Translations under genes and position numbers: made by a program
In this document: in pieces, positions 54,250 through 64,000 of the stretch
How the letters are laid out: each line of letters opens with the position of its first letter
Numbering within the stretch: the first letter of the stretch is position 1
The notes under the pieces: model-generated
Databases searched by the model: none
Seen by the model: only the letters and a program-made list of their open reading frames with translations
Told to the model about the DNA's origin: nothing
Source: Methanobacterium veterum
GTDB taxonomy: Archaea; Methanobacteriota; Methanobacteria; Methanobacteriales; Methanobacteriaceae
Assembly: GCF_000745485.1 (NCBI RefSeq)
Contig: NZ_JQJK01000009.1
Location: 513,893-577,892, forward strand
Direction: 5' to 3'
Length of the DNA: 64,000 nt

Positions 54250-54660
54250 CGAAAACTGTCAAAATCTCTCAAACCCGAAGGGTTTGGAGCGCGAAACAAA
54301 GTTTCGCAAGCTTCGATTTTGACGTTGAGGGAAACGAAGTTTCCCGAATCGCAAAACTTTCGAAAATCGTAGATTTTCGATGTTGCAAATCAAAGATTTG
54401 CAAACTTTCAGTTTTGCAGGCAGCAAAAACGTAGTTTTTGCTTGACTTGCTTTTTCGCGAGGCCGTCGAAAAATCTGTCAAAATTTTCAATTTTGACGCC
54501 GTAGGAAATTACATTTCCTCGGCCCCGAACATTTCATGTTCGTGGGCGACAAAAACTTTGTTTTTGTCAGCTTCGATTTTTCGGGCCGCAGAACTATCAT
54601 TCTGCCGGATTTTTTTGATCAATCCCGGCAAAAATCTTCGATTTTTGAGCGGTTGATCAG
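54250..54660. repeat. Array of about 12 nested perfect hairpins
   Basis: Consecutive perfect inverted repeats, mostly 7-9 bp arms around exactly 3 nt: AAACCC-GAA-GGGTTT (54271), GCGAAAC-AAA-GTTTCGC (54291), GGGAAAC-GAA-GTTTCCC (54329), CGAAAATC-GTA (54361), TTGCAAATC-AAA (54383), AGCAAAAAC-GTA (54422), GTCAAAATT-TTC (54477), AGGAAAT-TAC (54503), CGAACAT-TTC (54526), GACAAAAAC-TTT (54548), GCAGAA-N6 (54588), CAAAAATC-TTC (54629). Several are enclosed by longer-range inverted repeats: GCAAAACT/AGTTTTGC (54351/54410), GTCAAAATC/GATTTTGAC, TGATCAA/TTGATCA (54616/54653). It is locally richer in G+C than its flanks. Overlapping reading frames are by-products of the repeats. Confidence 0.85.
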
Positions 54661-54706
54661 AACTTTTCTGTTAAATATTCTTTATTTATTCATAAAAATA
54701 TAATTT

Positions 54707-55573
54707 TTAGATTTTCCTTTTTGATCTAATGAGATTCTTTAATTTCTCCATATCGACATCTCTTTCATATAAGGGTGTATCTTCTTCATTGTAAACTGTT
54801 AAAATATCTTCATAAGGTGTTTTATTTGGATTAATGTATAAAACTCCAAGTGGGAATTTAAGATATTCTATGGCTTTTTTGAAGGCTTCACTCCTATTGT
54901 GGGGGTCATATGAGTCATCAAGATAGTACACATTTTCTTTAAACCATTTGAATGTATTTATTTTGTTATATGTAACACAGGGTTGGAATACATCGACAAG
55001 GGAATATCCTTTGTGTTCAATTGCTTTTTTAAAGATTTCTTTCATATGATTCATATCTCCTGCAAATGTCCTGGCAACAAAAGATGCATCAAGGCCAATT
55101 GCAATAGATAGTGGATTAAAAGGTTCTAAAGATACGCCTTCAACCTGCAGCGGTGTTTTAAAATCTTTTTGAGTGGTTGGTGACGCTTGGCCTTTGGTCA
55201 GACCGTAAACCATGTTGTTGTGCACTATAGTAGTTATATCTGGATTTCGACGGATTGTGTGCATGAAATGGTTTCCACCTTCTCCATACATATCTCCATC
55301 ACCTGTTGTAACTATCACTTTAAGGCCCTTATTTACGGCTTTTATTGCAGTTGCAGGAGAAGCTGCCCTGCCGTGAAGGCTGTTATATGTGTTGGATTTA
55401 AGGTAGTGGGGAAGTTTCCCGGCTTGACCAATTCCAGATACAAGTACAAGCTCGCGGGAATCTATTTCAAGCTCAGCAAGAGCCATTTTCAATGTCCTGA
55501 GAATTGAAAAGTCCCCACAACCAGGACACCACGCAACATCTGCATTTCGAACATCAAAGACTTTTGGATCCAT
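54707..55573 (-). CDS. 2-oxoacid:ferredoxin oxidoreductase, beta subunit
   Basis: 288 residues. TPP-binding beta subunit: [11 protein letters not shown] near residue 15, [12 protein letters not shown], the [23 protein letters not shown]/Mg motif, [16 protein letters not shown]. With the alpha subunit it oxidatively decarboxylates a 2-oxoacid to acyl-CoA with ferredoxin (or the reverse, reductive carboxylation). Its start overlaps the alpha stop (TAATG). A truncated copy of its last 100 residues lies at 50.4 kb. Substrate (pyruvate, 2-oxoglutarate or broad) is not decidable here. Confidence 0.9.
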   Translation of the reverse strand: MDPKVFDVRNADVAWCPGCGDFSILRTLKMALAELEIDSRELVLVSGIGQAGKLPHYLKSNTYNSLHGRAASPATAIKAVNKGLKVIVTTGDGDMYGEGGNHFMHTIRRNPDITTIVHNNMVYGLTKGQASPTTQKDFKTPLQVEGVSLEPFNPLSIAIGLDASFVARTFAGDMNHMKEIFKKAIEHKGYSLVDVFQPCVTYNKINTFKWFKENVYYLDDSYDPHNRSEAFKKAIEYLKFPLGVLYINPNKTPYEDILTVYNEEDTPLYERDVDMEKLKNLIRSKRKI

Positions 55574-57291
55574 TATAATCCCCCTGTGACGCTTTTTAAG
55601 GTTTCTATAACTTCTTCAACTGAAAAAGGCATTCCATTATATTTCAGTGATTTTTCACCAATTTCAAAGCCAGTTTCCATTTTTATGAGATTTGCAAACT
55701 GCCCCTGGGCATTATTTTCAAAAATAATTGTTTTTTTGGCTTTTTCAAGATAGTTCTTAGTTTCCCTGTGTAGTGGATAAACCTGCTTGAAATATAAAAA
55801 GGCAGTTTTATCATTTTTCAGGTTATCTAATGCCTCTTTTATAGCACCATATGTAGAGCCCCAACCTATGGCCAGAATATCATAATCTGAAGGCCCTATA
55901 AGTTCTGGAGGAATTACATCTTCTTCAATTCCTTTAAGCTTTTTATAAAGGCGTTTTTCTACCATTCTATTTCTGAGATTGAGGTCTTCGGTTATGTGCC
56001 CTTCTTCATCGTGTTCATCTGAATCAACGACTACAAGTCCATCTCCATATCCTGGAACTCCTCTTGGAGATATTCCATTTTCAGTTATTTCATATCTTTT
56101 GTAGTTTTCATCTGTTTTAACGATATATTTCTGGAATTTTACTTCATCCAGGTTAAGGTCAGGTAAATTGTAGTATATGTCTGCAAAATACTGGTCGGAG
56201 AGTATAAAAACAGGGATTTGGTGTTTGTCTGCAAGGTTAAATGCATGGTGTGTTAAATAAAATGCATCTTCGAATTTTCCGGGGGCAAAAATTGCCCTTG
56301 GAGTTTCACCTGGGGCAGAATAAAGGGCAAGTTTAAGATCTTCCTGTGCAGTTCGTGTAGGTAGCCCAACTGCAGGGCCTGGGCGCTGGGCAAGGTATAT
56401 AACTAGGGGAGTTTCAATCATCCCTGATAGTCCTACAGCTTCACTCATGAGTGCAAATCCACTTCCTGAAGTTGCTACAACTGATCTTGCACCGGCATAA
56501 GAGGCCCCTAGCCCCATATTTATTGCAGCTATTTCATCTTCGGCCTGTTCAAAAATCATACCAAATTCTGTTGAATTTCCGGCAATGAAAGTTTGAAGAG
56601 GGGTAGAAGGTGTCATGGGATACGAGGACATGAATTTACAGCCCCCTGCAATGCAGCCAAAACCTACTACTTCTGTGCCGTTTAATAAAAGCTCATCTCG
56701 TATTTGGGGGTCTTTTTTAATGTTAATATTGAATTTACCAGAGTTTATAATGTCTTCTCCAACTTTATAACCTTCTTCACCAGCTTTAAGGTCGCCTTCC
56801 AGTATTTTCTCGCCTTTCCGTCCAAACATGGCATTTATACATTCATCAAATGTTTCCTTGTCTATATTTAAAATTCTTGAAAGCGCACCTGCAGCAATGA
56901 TGTTTGCAAATATGGGCCCTCCAATAGCTTTAGCAGTTTTTAAAAATGGAATTTTTATCAGGGAGGGTATTTCTATATCTTTTAAAGTGTCTTCATCTCC
57001 CATTATAATTGTGTCATCAGATATTCTATCTTTAAGGTGATCTATGGCTCCTCTGCTGATTGCAATGAGGATATCTATCCTGTTAACATAAGTCATTACT
57101 CTATTTGAGGATACCCTTATTTCAGTGGAGTTTTCTCCACCTCTTATTCGTGACATGTACTCTTTTGAGGAGAAAACATTGTATCCTCCGAGCTTGACTG
57201 CCTGCACAAGTATTTCCTCGACAGTTTGTATTCCCTGCCCTGCCTCACCACACAGGACTATGGAGACATCTTCTTTTAAAGATTCAGACAT
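55573..57291 (-). CDS. 2-oxoacid:ferredoxin oxidoreductase, alpha subunit (gamma-alpha fusion)
   Basis: 572 residues. The N-terminal 185 residues are the gamma domain ([34 protein letters not shown]). Residues 195-572 are the alpha domain ([36 protein letters not shown]). Gamma-alpha fusion with a separate beta subunit is the two-subunit type known from aerobic archaea and some methanogens. A separate operon from the Vor genes that follow. Confidence 0.9.
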   Translation of the reverse strand: MSESLKEDVSIVLCGEAGQGIQTVEEILVQAVKLGGYNVFSSKEYMSRIRGGENSTEIRVSSNRVMTYVNRIDILIAISRGAIDHLKDRISDDTIIMGDEDTLKDIEIPSLIKIPFLKTAKAIGGPIFANIIAAGALSRILNIDKETFDECINAMFGRKGEKILEGDLKAGEEGYKVGEDIINSGKFNINIKKDPQIRDELLLNGTEVVGFGCIAGGCKFMSSYPMTPSTPLQTFIAGNSTEFGMIFEQAEDEIAAINMGLGASYAGARSVVATSGSGFALMSEAVGLSGMIETPLVIYLAQRPGPAVGLPTRTAQEDLKLALYSAPGETPRAIFAPGKFEDAFYLTHHAFNLADKHQIPVFILSDQYFADIYYNLPDLNLDEVKFQKYIVKTDENYKRYEITENGISPRGVPGYGDGLVVVDSDEHDEEGHITEDLNLRNRMVEKRLYKKLKGIEEDVIPPELIGPSDYDILAIGWGSTYGAIKEALDNLKNDKTAFLYFKQVYPLHRETKNYLEKAKKTIIFENNAQGQFANLIKMETGFEIGEKSLKYNGMPFSVEEVIETLKSVTGGL

Positions 57292-57484
57292 GGTTTATCA
57301 CCACTTAAGTAATAAGATTCATGCAATTCATCGTAAATATATATTGGTTGAATTTTACTTAAGTTTTGGCATTTACCTTATCTAAAAAGTTTAATCATGT
57401 AGAATCTAAAAATAACAGTTTAAAATAAGATATTTTAAATTAAATTTTATAAAATAAAATTAAAAAGAAAAAAAGGGATTAAAT

Positions 57485-58912
57485 TTAACTTAGATTATCC
57501 CTTACCCATTTTGCTCCAGCTTCAAGTATTTCGAGGTTAACTGGAATCAATTTTGGCTTTTTAGAGAAGGTATGTTTTATGGCATCTTTAAATACTTCTT
57601 CTGGAAGTTCAGTGTATCCAAGAGCCATTAAAACTCCAAGTAAAACGGTATTGCCCGCTCTTTTGACTCCATGCTCTTTTGCAATCTTAAATGCAGGAAC
57701 AGAAATAGCCTCAATACCTTCGGGGGCTTTAAAGTACCCTATTGATGAATCATAGATAATTAAACCACCATCTCTTACTTCACCTACAAATTCTTCCAGT
57801 GAAGGTTTATTTAGAGCTACAAGAACATCAACCTCATTAACTACTGGAGAACCTATTACTTCACCTGACATAATTACCGCACAGTTGGATGATCCTCCTC
57901 TCTGTTCAGGTCCGTAGGCAGGGTAATATGATACGTAGTGCTGTGCTTTCATCCCTGCTTCTGCAAGGGTTAAACCCATACTTAAAACACCTTGACCACC
58001 AAATCCTGCGATTTTAACCCGTTTTTCTCCAAAATCAGGGTTATTTATGGCAGCTCCTGTGCTTTCACTTCCAATATTAAATAGTTTGTTGAGTGATTCC
58101 TTTGAAAAGTCACTTTTACCCCTGCAAAGAGGTTCTACTTCTTTAGTTCTATCTCTAAATCTTTTAAGAGGAAACTCTTTTTCCATCTCTTCGTTAATGA
58201 ATTTTTCCGCGCCGAGAGCGTCTTGTCTGAGGTTAGTTGGGCATGGTGAAAGGAATTCAACAAATGCATATCCTTTGTTTTCTTTCTGTATCCTGAGCGC
58301 TTTTTTAACGGCTATTTTTGCTTTTCTTATGTGTTTAACATCTGAAAGCGAAACTCTTTCAATAAATACGGGTGCATTGAGGTTATCTAGAAGTTCACAC
58401 ATGTGAAGTGGGTAACCTGCAAATCTTGGATCTCTTCCAGTAGGACAGGTTACAGTGACTTCTCCAATGAGAGTGGTAGGTGCCATCTGCCCTCCAGTCA
58501 TTCCATAAACAGTGTTGTTTACGAAAAAGACTGCAAGTTTTTCCCCACGGTTTGCAGCTTGAATTGTTTCGTTAAGTCCAATTGAGGCTAAATCTCCATC
58601 TCCTTGATACAGCATTGCAATTGCATTATCTTCTGCCCTTGTAATTCCTGTTGCAACAGCGGGAGCTCTTCCGTGAGCTACCTGTACATTTCCGCAGTCA
58701 AAATAATAATACGCAAATACTGCACAACCTACTGGGCTTATAAGTACGGCTCTATCTTCTATTTCGAGCTCATCTAGGGCTTCTCCAATGAGCTTGTGTA
58801 AAATCCCATGGCCGCAGCCTGGACAGTAATGTGTTGCTGTGGGTGCGCTGCCTCCTTTCCTTTCAAATGTGTCGAGGATGGACTCCGGCTTTTTAATGAT
58901 TTTTTCTTCCAT
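57485..58912 (-). CDS. vorA: 2-oxoisovalerate:ferredoxin oxidoreductase, beta-gamma fusion (VorA)
   Basis: 475 residues. Residues 1-290 are the TPP beta domain ([55 protein letters not shown]). Residues 305-475 are the gamma domain ([36 protein letters not shown]). The beta-gamma fusion and gene order C-B-A match the VOR of Methanothermobacter. It acts on branched 2-oxoacids and with CoA and ferredoxin gives branched acyl-CoA, reversible. The start at 58912 (MEEKII) is exactly 8 nt after GGAGG; 58939 lies upstream. Confidence 0.9.
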   Translation of the reverse strand: MEEKIIKKPESILDTFERKGGSAPTATHYCPGCGHGILHKLIGEALDELEIEDRAVLISPVGCAVFAYYYFDCGNVQVAHGRAPAVATGITRAEDNAIAMLYQGDGDLASIGLNETIQAANRGEKLAVFFVNNTVYGMTGGQMAPTTLIGEVTVTCPTGRDPRFAGYPLHMCELLDNLNAPVFIERVSLSDVKHIRKAKIAVKKALRIQKENKGYAFVEFLSPCPTNLRQDALGAEKFINEEMEKEFPLKRFRDRTKEVEPLCRGKSDFSKESLNKLFNIGSESTGAAINNPDFGEKRVKIAGFGGQGVLSMGLTLAEAGMKAQHYVSYYPAYGPEQRGGSSNCAVIMSGEVIGSPVVNEVDVLVALNKPSLEEFVGEVRDGGLIIYDSSIGYFKAPEGIEAISVPAFKIAKEHGVKRAGNTVLLGVLMALGYTELPEEVFKDAIKHTFSKKPKLIPVNLEILEAGAKWVRDNLS

Positions 58913-58913
58913 T

Positions 58914-60026
58914 TTATTCCCCTCCAAAAATATTTTCAATATTTTTGTCGTTCAGGAAATTCTTGGAATTTCCTTCAATCCCCGCAACTTCTTTTATTTT
59001 ATTTAAAACATCACGGGGTTCTATAATGTTTCCGCCCATTCTATTTACAAGTTCTACATCCTTGCATTCAATTGCCATTTTAATGTCTTCACGCATCTGC
59101 CCGTTGCTCATTTCGACAGATATGAACTTGGGATTCTTGGAATTGGCGATTTTTTTAAGTTCTTTTTCAGGGAAGGGGAACAGGGTTTTTGGCCTGAAAA
59201 GACCTGCTTTAATACCTTCCTTCCTTGCAGCTTCCACAGCAGATCTTGATATTCTGCTGCTTATTCCATAGGATACAATGACTATTTCAGCATCATCCAT
59301 CATGTATTCATCGTATTTAACTTCTGCTTCCTGTATTTTCTGGTACTTTTCCTGGATTTTATAGTTAAATTCTTCTAACTGGTCAAAGTCCAGGAATATG
59401 GATGTAACAAGATTACTTTTTGTTTCAGCATTTCCACATACTGCCCATGATGTGTCAATTTTAGGTTCAACTGCTTCTTCTGGGAACTGAAGTGGTTCTA
59501 CCATCTGGCCGAGAACTGCATCTGCAATGATTATAACTGGATTTCTCCATTTTTCTGCAATTTCAAATGCTTCCATGGTAAAATCACACATTTCCTGGAC
59601 AGAATTCGGCGCTAATACTATGTTTTTGTAATTACCATGGCCTCCACCTTTTACAAGCTGGTTGTAGTCTCCCTGTTCGGGCCCAATATTTCCAAGTCCG
59701 GGGCCTGCCCTCATAACATCTACAATGACGCAGGGCAGTTCTGCTCCTGCTAAAAATGATATTCCTTCTTGTTTTAAGCTCATACCTGGGCCTGAAGATG
59801 CTCCTAAAACTCTATGGCCTGCTGCAGCCCCGCCGTAAACCATGTTTATGGCGGCTTCTTCTGATTCTGCCTGTACAAACTTCCTTCCTACAGCGGGGAA
59901 ATATTTAGAAGCTTCATGAAGAATTTCACTTGCGGGTGTGATTGGGTACCCAAAATAACAGTCACAGCCGGCATACATGGCTCCTATTATAATTGCAGTG
60001 TTTCCTTTTATAAGTTGAGTTGCCAT
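58914..60026 (-). CDS. vorB: 2-oxoisovalerate:ferredoxin oxidoreductase, alpha subunit (VorB)
   Basis: 370 residues of the pyrimidine/alpha subunit: [54 protein letters not shown] and [17 protein letters not shown]. Start MATQLI at 60026 is 7 nt after GGAGG. Nearly overlapping with vorC upstream and vorA downstream, so one operon. Confidence 0.9.
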   Translation of the reverse strand: MATQLIKGNTAIIIGAMYAGCDCYFGYPITPASEILHEASKYFPAVGRKFVQAESEEAAINMVYGGAAAGHRVLGASSGPGMSLKQEGISFLAGAELPCVIVDVMRAGPGLGNIGPEQGDYNQLVKGGGHGNYKNIVLAPNSVQEMCDFTMEAFEIAEKWRNPVIIIADAVLGQMVEPLQFPEEAVEPKIDTSWAVCGNAETKSNLVTSIFLDFDQLEEFNYKIQEKYQKIQEAEVKYDEYMMDDAEIVIVSYGISSRISRSAVEAARKEGIKAGLFRPKTLFPFPEKELKKIANSKNPKFISVEMSNGQMREDIKMAIECKDVELVNRMGGNIIEPRDVLNKIKEVAGIEGNSKNFLNDKNIENIFGGE

Positions 60027-60028
60027 GT

Positions 60029-60277
60029 TCAATCCTCCTTCTTTTCAGTTTTCTTTGGAATATGAATTTCAATAGCTAATGGCTCTGGGCATGTATAATA
60101 ACAATCTCCACATCCTGTACACCCTTCGCCTTCATAAACTGCGTATCTGTATCCTCTTTCATTTACCTCATCACTCATCTTTAGAGCACCTGTTCTACAT
60201 GCTAAAATACATCTCTCGCATGCTTTACATTCTAAAGCGTTGATTACAGGGTAAGGTTCTTTTCTTGATTTAGACAT
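60029..60277 (-). CDS. vorC: 2-oxoisovalerate:ferredoxin oxidoreductase, delta/ferredoxin subunit (VorC)
   Basis: 82 residues with two 4Fe-4S motifs, [18 protein letters not shown] and [19 protein letters not shown]. First gene of the vorCBA operon. It passes electrons between the TPP subunit and external ferredoxin. Confidence 0.9.
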   Translation of the reverse strand: MSKSRKEPYPVINALECKACERCILACRTGALKMSDEVNERGYRYAVYEGEGCTGCGDCYYTCPEPLAIEIHIPKKTEKKED

Positions 60278-60391
60278 AATACATCCTTCTAAATTAATTA
60301 GATTATTTAAATAAACTAACTCTCAAATTCTTTTTGAGAGATTTAAAAATTTAAAATTAAAAAAAATAATTAGTAATTTTATATATTCTAA

Positions 60392-62062
60392 TTATTCATG
60401 ATCTTTGTTTCGTATTTCAACTCTTCTTATCTTCCCACTTATTGTTTTAGGGAGTTCATCCACAAATTCAATAACACGGGGATATTTATAAGGTGCTGTT
60501 ACATTTTTAACATGATTTTGAATCTCTTTTTCTAATTCTTTTGAAGGTTCATAATCTTTGGTAAGTACGATTGTGGCTTTTACCACCTGTCCCCTTACAG
60601 GGTCAGGGAATCCAGTTATGGCACATTCTAACACTGATGGATGTGATATAACTGCACTTTCCACTTCAAATGGGCCAATTCTGTAACCTGAACTTTTGAT
60701 TATATCATCTGTTCTTCCAACAAACCACAGATAACCGTCTTCATCCATCCATGCAGTATCGCCTGTGTGGTAACATCCATCGTACCATGTTTCATTTGTT
60801 TTTTGAGGGTTGCGGTAGTAGCCTCCAAACAGTCCTATTGGCTTTTTATCTCCAGTTCGAATGACAATTTCTCCCTCTTCACCAATATCTGCGGGTTTAT
60901 TTTCTCTATCCACAATCATGATATCATAAATTGGTGATGGTTTTCCCATTGAACCGGGTTTTGGTTTAATCCATGGGAAATTGGCGATAGACACAACTGT
61001 TTCTGTCTGACCGAAACCTTCTCTTAAGGTTAAACCTGTAAATTCATAGAATTTATTGTAAACTTCAGGGTTTAAAGGTTCTCCTGCTGTTACTGCATAT
61101 TCCAGGGTTGAAAAATCATATTTTGACATATCTTCCTTTATCATGAACCTGTAAATAGTTGGTGGAGCACAGTAGGTTGTAACCCCGTATTTTGAGGCTT
61201 TCTCCAGCATATGTGCAGCATCGAACCGTTCATAGTCATATACAAATACGGCACTGCCGGATATCCACTGTCCATATAACTGGCCCCAAACTGCTTTTCC
61301 CCAGCCAGTATCAGCAACTGTGTAATGAAGTCCATCTTCCACTACATTTTGCCAGTATTTTGCAGTGACTATATGGGCCAAAGGGTAAGTAAAGTCATGT
61401 TTAACCATTTTTGGAAGGCCTACAGTTCCTGATGAGAAATAGATTAGAGATATATCATCATTTGTCGTATCATCATTGCCTGTAGGGCGGTTGAATTCAA
61501 GAGGACTTTCTTCAAGTTCTTTCCTAAAGTTTAACCATCCCTCTCTATCTTCATCCCCTACTATAACTTTTATAACCTTTGTATCATCTAGTTCGGAATC
61601 TGCTTCATCGAAATATTCTGGAACGCCGTCTTCAGCAATACAGACTACCATCTTAAGTCCTGCACTTTCTATTCTGTATACTATATCTTCAGCTCTTAGC
61701 ATGTGGGTTGCAGGAATTGCTATTGCCCCTATTTTGTGAAGGCCAATAATGCAGAACCAGAATTCATAGCGCGCTTTAAGTGTAAGCATTACAGTATCGC
61801 CTTTTTTAATTCCACACTTTTTAAAGAAGTTAGCGGCTTTATCACTGTAATATTTCATATCTGCAAAGGTGAAAACTTGTTCATCACCTTCATCATTGCA
61901 CCATACCATTGCAATTTTATCTGGAATATTTTCTGCATATTCATCGACAACATCGTAAGCGAAATTAAAATTATCTGGAACATGTATCTTAAAATTCTCT
62001 TTAAAATCTTCGTAAGATTCAAATTCCCTCTTTGGAACAAATTTGTTTAATAAGGAAGACAT
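60392..62062 (-). CDS. AMP-forming acyl-CoA synthetase
   Basis: 556 residues. AMP-binding motif [18 protein letters not shown], then [54 protein letters not shown] and the catalytic Lys in [14 protein letters not shown]. It is of the medium-chain/acetyl-CoA synthetase-like class. Beside vorCBA it may activate branched or aromatic acids (for example isobutyrate), which VOR could carboxylate to 2-oxoacids for amino-acid synthesis; this coupling is inference. Its gene follows the XRE-cupin regulator by 26 bp. Confidence 0.92.
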   Translation of the reverse strand: MSSLLNKFVPKREFESYEDFKENFKIHVPDNFNFAYDVVDEYAENIPDKIAMVWCNDEGDEQVFTFADMKYYSDKAANFFKKCGIKKGDTVMLTLKARYEFWFCIIGLHKIGAIAIPATHMLRAEDIVYRIESAGLKMVVCIAEDGVPEYFDEADSELDDTKVIKVIVGDEDREGWLNFRKELEESPLEFNRPTGNDDTTNDDISLIYFSSGTVGLPKMVKHDFTYPLAHIVTAKYWQNVVEDGLHYTVADTGWGKAVWGQLYGQWISGSAVFVYDYERFDAAHMLEKASKYGVTTYCAPPTIYRFMIKEDMSKYDFSTLEYAVTAGEPLNPEVYNKFYEFTGLTLREGFGQTETVVSIANFPWIKPKPGSMGKPSPIYDIMIVDRENKPADIGEEGEIVIRTGDKKPIGLFGGYYRNPQKTNETWYDGCYHTGDTAWMDEDGYLWFVGRTDDIIKSSGYRIGPFEVESAVISHPSVLECAITGFPDPVRGQVVKATIVLTKDYEPSKELEKEIQNHVKNVTAPYKYPRVIEFVDELPKTISGKIRRVEIRNKDHE

Positions 62063-62088
62063 AATTTTTACCTCTTTTTGCTGGTTTT

Positions 62089-62643
62089 TTACATTACTAT
62101 AGCAAGAAATTTAGCTGTTTTATTGTTCAACGCTTCCATAGCATGTTCATATGATGAATCAAAGAATATTGAATCTCCTTCCTCAAGAATGAGCTCATTA
62201 TTGTGAATGTAGATCTTAAGAGTCCCTTCAAGAACATAATCAAATTCATGTCCTGGATGTGAATTTTTGGAAGGTTCTTTATCCATATCCTTTGGATCGA
62301 CAGTAACAATAAATGGCTCTGCTTTTTTATGGATAAATTTTTCAGCAAGGTTCTCATATTTGTACTGTTTACGCCTCTCTACTGCTGCTCCTTTACCTTT
62401 CCTTGTAACAGTGAAAATGTGCATTCTGGTTTCTTCACCAGTAAGCAGCAGACCCATATCAACACCTAGTTTATGTGCTATTTCATACAGAATACTTGCA
62501 GGAATATCTAAAGCCCCACTTTCGTATTCCCTGTATTTTTCAACATCAATTTTCAGGTATTCCGCCATTTCTTCGGCACTTATTTCTGATAAATCCCTAA
62601 GTTCAAATATGCGTGATCCTATTTCTTTTGTTTTTTCGTTCAT
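62089..62643 (-). CDS. XRE-family HTH-cupin transcriptional regulator
   Basis: 184 residues. An N-terminal HTH ([38 protein letters not shown]) is joined to a C-terminal cupin ([38 protein letters not shown]). Such regulators often sense a small acid or CoA-type ligand. Upstream in the same operon as the acyl-CoA synthetase, so probably its regulator. Confidence 0.9.
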   Translation of the reverse strand: MNEKTKEIGSRIFELRDLSEISAEEMAEYLKIDVEKYREYESGALDIPASILYEIAHKLGVDMGLLLTGEETRMHIFTVTRKGKGAAVERRKQYKYENLAEKFIHKKAEPFIVTVDPKDMDKEPSKNSHPGHEFDYVLEGTLKIYIHNNELILEEGDSIFFDSSYEHAMEALNNKTAKFLAIVM

Positions 62644-62942
62644 GCTGACACCATCTCTTCGAAATCTGAATATTTTAAGTGTGTAATATTTTCAAAGTAA
62701 CTTAAAATTGAGAATGATAAAAATTTAAGTGTAACTATTATATTATATAATGATTATTAATGACAATTTATGTTTACTGATATTTATAAATGATCGTCTC
62801 ACAGATGATTTACTTTTTTATTTAACTTGTAAATTATGCTAAGTCCAAAGTTCAACAAGCTAAATCATTTGTTAAAAATACGTTCCAAAAGCAGTGAATT
62901 ATTCAAAAATAAATCAAAAAGAAAAAAATGCATATGCTTTGC
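62644..62942. other. Intergenic region, about 300 bp
   Basis: Promoter side of the XRE-cupin gene (TATA-like TTATATAAT near 62740) and the end of the surface-protein gene. No other feature seen. Confidence 0.5.
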
Positions 62943-64000
62943 CTAGAAAGGCAGTGTAGCATATGTGCCGTATACTGTAGCTGTTGCAGTGTTCCAACTA
63001 TTTATAACACCAAAAGTGTTGCTTGAACTGGTTGCATCTGCATTATACCATTTACCGTTAATCCAAACCTGTGCAATAACGTGCCCGTACCAGTTACCGC
63101 TTGAGAATTTAGCATAAACATGTTCGTATCGCGCTGGTATTCCTGCAGCCCTTTCAAGAGCGATTAACAGGTGAGCTGTATCAACACAGTTCGCTGTTTT
63201 TGAAGATAATACTCCAATTGCACCATATTTGGTGTTGTAATAGAATGAATAACCAATATTATCCCTTACCCAGTTAAATATTGCCACTGCTTTATCATAT
63301 GTCGATGATTTACCGCTTGTTATTGATTTTGCCAGTGCGTGGATTTGTGAATTGGTTACCTGGCAGTTTGTTGTTGCTTGAAGGTACTGCTGTAAATCTG
63401 AGGGTATGGAATAAGATCCAGGGTTTGCAACTGCGGAATCCACTGAAACATAATTTGGTAAAACTTTGTTTGTACCGTAGTAGTTGACTACTTTGGAAAA
63501 CATGTAAATTAAAGTTTCATACTGAACTTTTCCTAAAGAGCTTGATGCATAACTAGGAGCTGTGCCATTTGAATCTATAAATGATTTAATCGATTGAGCG
63601 ATCTTAAGGAATTCTGTCTGGTTTATATTTCCGTATATGTAATCTCCAGTTGAATTTGTAGGGCTGCTCACGTTCCCTATGGATATGGCTGTATTTGTTC
63701 CGCTGTTGATTTGCAGTAGACTTGTGACTAGTAATTGTAAGAATTGTGGCATTGTAATTTGGTTTGTACCAATTGTTACATAGTTTGGGAGTTTGTTGTT
63801 GGTTTCGATGTATGATTTTACGCTTGCTGCTGCTGTGGTAATTTGTGTTGTGGTGAATGTTGTGCCGTTGGTTGTGAATCTGATGCCGTATGCGTTTATT
63901 GGGTTTCCTGCTAAGTCTGTTATGCTTCCGGGGTTTAGTATTATTGCATATTGTGTTGCTTTGGTTAAATTGTTGTTTAGGGTTATTGTTAAGACATTTC
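62943..64000 (-). CDS. Pseudomurein-binding surface protein with transglutaminase/Pei-like cysteine peptidase domain (N-terminus off the right edge)
   Basis: The frame is open to base 64000; about 352 residues are visible. From the right edge inwards: an Ig-like (Big_5 type) segment (LTKATQYAIILNPGSITDLA; NAYGIRFTT), then pseudomurein-binding repeats (SVKSYIETNNKLPNYVTIG; ITMPQFLQLL; KVVNYYGTNKVLPNYVSV). A C-terminal papain/transglutaminase-like domain follows with Cys in TANCVDTAHLLIALERAAGI, His in WYGHVIAQVW and Asp in KWYNADATSS. That Cys-His-Asp triad with these repeats resembles pseudomurein endoisopeptidases (PeiW/PeiP), which cut the cell-wall peptide cross-link. Probably a cell-wall remodelling enzyme. 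Confidence 0.85.
   Translation of the reverse strand, partial: NVLTITLNNNLTKATQYAIILNPGSITDLAGNPINAYGIRFTTNGTTFTTTQITTAAASVKSYIETNNKLPNYVTIGTNQITMPQFLQLLVTSLLQINSGTNTAISIGNVSSPTNSTGDYIYGNINQTEFLKIAQSIKSFIDSNGTAPSYASSSLGKVQYETLIYMFSKVVNYYGTNKVLPNYVSVDSAVANPGSYSIPSDLQQYLQATTNCQVTNSQIHALAKSITSGKSSTYDKAVAIFNWVRDNIGYSFYYNTKYGAIGVLSSKTANCVDTAHLLIALERAAGIPARYEHVYAKFSSGNWYGHVIAQVWINGKWYNADATSSSNTFGVINSWNTATATVYGTYATLPF

Noticed and set aside
54250..54660. CRISPR array or coding frames in the hairpin array
   Set aside because: No repeated direct-repeat sequence and no spacers of uniform length. The open frames arise from palindromic sequence on both strands and lack ribosome-binding sites.

Overview
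The window looks like chromosome of a hydrogenotrophic methanogen of the order Methanobacteriales, most likely Methanobacterium or a close relative. The evidence is the gene content: a pseudomurein-binding-repeat surface protein, the F420 biosynthesis enzyme CofH, an F420-dependent NADP reductase, an FmdE-family protein, the archaeal nitrogen regulator NrpR, a VorCBA 2-oxoisovalerate oxidoreductase, TTTATATA-type promoters and a tRNA-Met with an intron after position 37. No phage and no CRISPR array were seen.

Layout. 0-1.4 kb: end of a solute-binding protein gene that runs off the left edge. 1.9-15.6 kb: a cluster of metal/molybdopterin flavour. It holds an FmdE protein, a 49-residue Cys-rich mini-protein, three paralogous methyltransferases, a FVTNSSS-type small protein joined to a radical SAM/SPASM enzyme, two FecB-like binding proteins, a FecCD-type permease and its ATPase (broken by an in-frame TAG), an XdhC protein, an FwdF-like polyferredoxin with a small ferredoxin, a ModE-like regulator and a molbindin. 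Six copies of one inverted-repeat site (CGANATG-N10-CRTATCGA) sit on promoters only in this cluster. One of them controls what looks like a free-standing small RNA. I read the cluster as a Mo/W-responsive regulon for acquiring a metal or metal chelate, and it is the best candidate here for an undescribed system. 15.8-26 kb: housekeeping genes (TrmO, NrpR with glnA and a clear NrpR operator, a small sulfite-reductase-like protein, a ThiF/MoeB-like enzyme, a membrane glycosyltransferase, CofH, AIM24).

26-32 kb: redox and secondary-alcohol genes: two ABM monooxygenases (one frameshifted), a CMD/AhpD protein, an SDR, a TetR regulator, a zinc secondary alcohol dehydrogenase and F420:NADP oxidoreductase. 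The last two together could feed 2-propanol electrons to F420. 32.4-34.2 kb: NadA and aspartate dehydrogenase (NAD synthesis). 34.5-47.7 kb: an NRPS operon: phosphopantetheinyl transferase, a 2.6-thousand-residue two-module synthetase ending in a reductase, a MATE exporter fused to a HATPase domain, and a STAS / HATPase kinase / SpoIIE phosphatase partner-switching set.

47.8-54.7 kb: tRNA-Met, nicotinate phosphoribosyltransferase, a uvsE pseudogene and an island-like segment. The segment begins beside a truncated copy of the next 2-oxoacid oxidoreductase beta gene. It carries a secreted peptide with an ABC transporter, a broken DNA-binding gene and a striking array of about 12 short perfect hairpins. 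54.7-62.6 kb: two 2-oxoacid:ferredoxin oxidoreductases, an acyl-CoA synthetase and an XRE-cupin regulator. 62.9 kb to the end: the C-terminal part of a pseudomurein-binding cysteine-peptidase-like surface protein.

In this sequence the ribosome-binding site usually lies 8 nt (range 6-9) before the start codon. I used this to choose starts, and it points to ATT/ATA start codons in four genes.
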